Assembly: GCF_014897705.1 (NCBI RefSeq) | Contig: NZ_JABUXV010000009.1 | Span: 1 to 64,000 of the forward strand | Reading direction: 5' to 3' | Source: Brachybacterium sp. FME24 | GTDB taxonomy: Bacteria; Actinomycetota; Actinomycetes; Actinomycetales; Dermabacteraceae | Length of the DNA stretch: 64,000 bases | Shown here: positions 61,765-64,000 of the stretch, one piece after another | Numbering within the stretch: position 1 is the first letter of the stretch | Layout of the letters: every line of letters starts with the position of its first letter | Program-made: the position numbers and the translations under genes | The notes under the pieces: model-generated | What the model was told of the DNA's origin: nothing | What the model saw: the letters and a program-made list of their open reading frames with translations, nothing else | Database searches by the model: none

Positions 61765-62378
61765 CCTCTTCCGGTACTGCGAGCGCGACGGGAGCGGTGC
61801 GCGGCAACCTCGTCATCGCGGCCGCCTCCGTCGTGGTCGGGGTGGTCGTGATCCCCTACGGCGCATCGATGCCGTACATCCGTGAGGGGATCCCGGGCCC
61901 CGGCCTGTTCCCGATGATGATCGGCGGCCTGCTGATCCTCTTCGGCATTCTGCTGGCCCTGACCAGCCTGCATGGCGCCCGCCGCGAACGCCGCCACCTC
62001 GCCGAGCTCGCCGCGGTCCACGCGGACGGCACGACGGGCCCTGAGCCCGGCATCGATGGTCCGACGGTGGCCGACGACCTTCCGGCCTCGGAGCCGCAGA
62101 CGGCTGCGGCGCTGGCCTCCGACATCGGCTCCGACGGAATACGCCGATGGATCAACGGCGCCGTCCTCATGGGCGGGATCATCTTCTACGTGCTGTTCGC
62201 CGAGATCCTGGGCTTCCCGCTCACGATGGCCCTGCTGGTCTTCGCGATCGTGTGGTCCCTGCGCGCGAAATGGTGGGTCGCGCTTGCAACGGGTGTGTGC
62301 GCCTCGCTCGGTCTGTGGGCCATGTTCGAGCTGGCCCTGATGGTCCAGCTGCCCGACGGCATCCTGAAGGGGTTCTGA
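61761..62378 (+). CDS. tctB: Tripartite tricarboxylate transporter small subunit (TctB)
   Basis: Membrane protein of 205 residues with four helices; GPGLFPMMIGGLLILFGILL is the typical second segment (P-G-x-F-P). Between the second and third helix there is a polar insertion of about 60 residues rich in Ala, Asp and Glu. GTG 61761 overlaps tctC (GTGA). With TctA it forms the membrane part. Confidence 0.88.
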   Translation: MTSSGTASATGAVRGNLVIAAASVVVGVVVIPYGASMPYIREGIPGPGLFPMMIGGLLILFGILLALTSLHGARRERRHLAELAAVHADGTTGPEPGIDGPTVADDLPASEPQTAAALASDIGSDGIRRWINGAVLMGGIIFYVLFAEILGFPLTMALLVFAIVWSLRAKWWVALATGVCASLGLWAMFELALMVQLPDGILKGF

Positions 62379-62379
62379 C

Positions 62380-63924
62380 ATGATCGAGAACTTCGGCAGT
62401 GCCCTGGTGCTGATCGCCGACCCCACGACGATCCTCGTGGTCGTCCTGGCCGGGGTGTTCGGCCTGGTCATCGGCTCTCTGCCGGGGATGACCGCCACCC
62501 TCGCGGTGGCGCTCCTGGTGCCGTTCACCTTTTTCCTGGACCCGGTGCCGGCGATCGCCGCCATCATCACCATGTCGGCGATGGCCATCTTCGCCGGGGA
62601 CATCCCCAGCGCGCTGCTGCGCATCCCCGGTACCCCGTCCAGCGCGGCGTACACCGAGGATGCCTTCGCCCTGACGAGGAACGGTAAGGGGGCCCTCGGG
62701 CTCGGGGTCTCCCTGGTCTCCTCGGTGATCGGTGGCCTCTTCGGCTCCGTGATGCTGATCTTCGTCTCCCCGATCCTCGGGGAGTTCGCGCTGCGCTTCA
62801 CCAGCTACGAGTACTTCTGGGTGGCCGTCCTCGGGCTCACCGCAGCGGTCATCGTGTCCAAGGGGGCGCAGCTCAAGGGTGGCATCGCCCTGATGGCGGG
62901 GCTGCTGGTCTCGACCGTCGGCCTCGACGTCACCCTGGGACATCCCCGCTTCACGTTCGGCGAGGAGCAGCTGTACCGGGGCGTGGATTTCATCGCGGCG
63001 ATGATCGGCCTGTTCGGCCTCTCGGAGGTGCTGCGGGCCGTCACCTCGAAGAAGGGGCAGTCGCTGCCGATCCCGAAGGTCGACGGGGCCGGCGCGCTGC
63101 GCCCCACCTTCAGTGCGGTCTGGCGCAACAAGGGCCGGGTCGGATCCGGATCCCTCATCGGCGGCATCGTCGGCGCCCTGCCCGGTGCGGGCGCGGACAT
63201 CGCGGCCTGGATCGCCTACGCGTTCACCCGTGCCACCAGTCGCATCCGTCCCGGGAAGGATTCTGCGGACGACCGACGGGTGGAGGCGATCTCCGGGGCC
63301 TCCAGCGCGAACAACGCGGGCGTCGCCTCGGCGTACGTCCCCACGCTCGCCTTCGGCATCCCCGGTGACACGATCACCGCGATCCTCGTCGGCGTGCTGC
63401 TGGTCAAGGGCATCACCCCGGGGCCGGACCTGTTCCTCTACCAGACGGACACCCTGTACGCGGTGTACATCATCTTCATCGTCGCGAACCTGCTGCTGCT
63501 GCCGCTGGGCTTCCTGCTGATCCGGGTCTCCGGATTCGTGCTGCGGATCCCACGGTCCGTGCTGATGGGGCTGATCGTGTCGATCTCGATCTGCGGCGCG
63601 TTCGCCATCAACAACGGGTACCTCGAGGTCGGCCTGATGGTCGTGTTCGGCATCCTCGGGTATCTCTTCGAGAAGGGCGGCATCCCGTTGGCCCCAGTCG
63701 TGCTGGGCATCGTGCTGGGCCCGATCATCGAGCGCACCTTCATGCAGTCGGTGATCAAGACGAACTGGAATCTCGCCGAGTTCTTCACCCGCCCGATCAG
63801 CGCCGTGCTGATCGTGATGGTGGTGCTGGCGATCGCCTCGGCTCCGCTGATGAGTTGGCTCGGCAAGCGGGCCGAGCGGGCCACGGCGCTGAAGGCCGCG
63901 CAGGACTCGGCCGGCAGGAGCTGA
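62380..63924 (+). CDS. tctA: Tripartite tricarboxylate transporter large subunit (TctA)
   Basis: Membrane protein of 514 residues with about eleven helices. TctA features: VFGLVIGSLPGMTATLAVAL, GDIPSALLRIPGTPSSAAY, GIVGALPGAGADIAAWIAYA and LAFGIPGDTITAILVGVLLV. It moves a tricarboxylate or related acid using the ion gradient. ATG 62380 is one base after the tctB stop. After its stop only 76 bases remain, with two GAGCACCCCGC repeats and no gene visible. Confidence 0.93.
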   Translation: MIENFGSALVLIADPTTILVVVLAGVFGLVIGSLPGMTATLAVALLVPFTFFLDPVPAIAAIITMSAMAIFAGDIPSALLRIPGTPSSAAYTEDAFALTRNGKGALGLGVSLVSSVIGGLFGSVMLIFVSPILGEFALRFTSYEYFWVAVLGLTAAVIVSKGAQLKGGIALMAGLLVSTVGLDVTLGHPRFTFGEEQLYRGVDFIAAMIGLFGLSEVLRAVTSKKGQSLPIPKVDGAGALRPTFSAVWRNKGRVGSGSLIGGIVGALPGAGADIAAWIAYAFTRATSRIRPGKDSADDRRVEAISGASSANNAGVASAYVPTLAFGIPGDTITAILVGVLLVKGITPGPDLFLYQTDTLYAVYIIFIVANLLLLPLGFLLIRVSGFVLRIPRSVLMGLIVSISICGAFAINNGYLEVGLMVVFGILGYLFEKGGIPLAPVVLGIVLGPIIERTFMQSVIKTNWNLAEFFTRPISAVLIVMVVLAIASAPLMSWLGKRAERATALKAAQDSAGRS

Positions 63925-64000
63925 CGACGACACGGACGCCGACGCGCCCGCCCGACCCCCACCTGAGCACCCCGCTTGAGCACCCCGCCCGGGCACCCCG

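Noticed and set aside
62221..63996. Long minus-strand frame opposite tctB and tctA
   Set aside because: Low-complexity R/D/G/H-rich translation, a shadow of the TctA/TctB coding sequence.

Overview
The window is GC-rich (roughly 70%) with dense, mostly short-spaced genes, GTG/TTG starts, candidate leaderless promoters and actinobacterial families (an ECF41 sigma factor, PdxST with a MocR-type PdxR, HXXEE proteins, MacB-like exporters with small secreted lipoproteins). It fits a Gram-positive actinobacterium, probably of the Brachybacterium/Dermabacteraceae type; that placement is inference from sequence style. I saw no rRNA, tRNA, CRISPR array, insertion sequence or phage gene.

Layout. 0-12.9 kb: end of sodA, an ArsR-type regulator, a cupin/YCII/ECF41/FAD-oxidoreductase stress group, an ArsR-SRPBCC pair behind a large palindromic operator, an APC permease, a secreted AMIN-like protein, a flavodoxin, the PLP synthase operon pdxST with divergent pdxR, and a nucleoside-type MFS carrier. 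12.9-20.9 kb: an arabinan/arabinoside locus (GH51 arabinofuranosidase, a GH93-like secreted propeller, a sugar ABC importer without its own ATPase, DUF624, LacI). 21.6-25.7 kb: a LacI regulator with a consensus operator, two Gfo/Idh/MocA dehydrogenases and a GntR/FCD regulator. 25.7-30.7 kb: mixed single genes (GNAT, XpaC-like, cupin, S66 peptidase, TetR with HXXEE and a HAAS-like membrane protein).

30.8-38.9 kb is the most informative region. Six minus-strand genes (oiaC, apnO, a GntP permease, lerK, eryI, lerI) match a complete route D-apionate -> 3-oxo-isoapionate -> L-erythrulose -> L-erythrulose-1-P -> D-erythrulose-4-P -> D-erythrose-4-P, with a divergent FadR-type regulator. 39.2-44.8 kb: a MacAB-like export system, a lipoprotein with a duplicated motif, and a two-component system whose kinase gene has a one-base frameshift.

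45-64 kb continues as a sugar-acid/organic-acid region: an unassigned catabolic group (TIM-barrel isomerase, second GntP permease, two related SDRs, an FMN alpha-hydroxyacid dehydrogenase, a D-2-hydroxyacid dehydrogenase); a TRAP transporter with an Ldh-family dehydrogenase and GntR regulator; an MFS and a 2-keto-3-deoxygluconate-type permease; and a LysR-tctCBA tripartite tricarboxylate transporter. A TCCTATAGGA-like palindrome recurs at or near predicted -10 boxes of several of these units (24.9, 34.3, 45.1, 59.4 and, weakly, 60.5 kb), which could mean a shared regulator or simply similar promoters.
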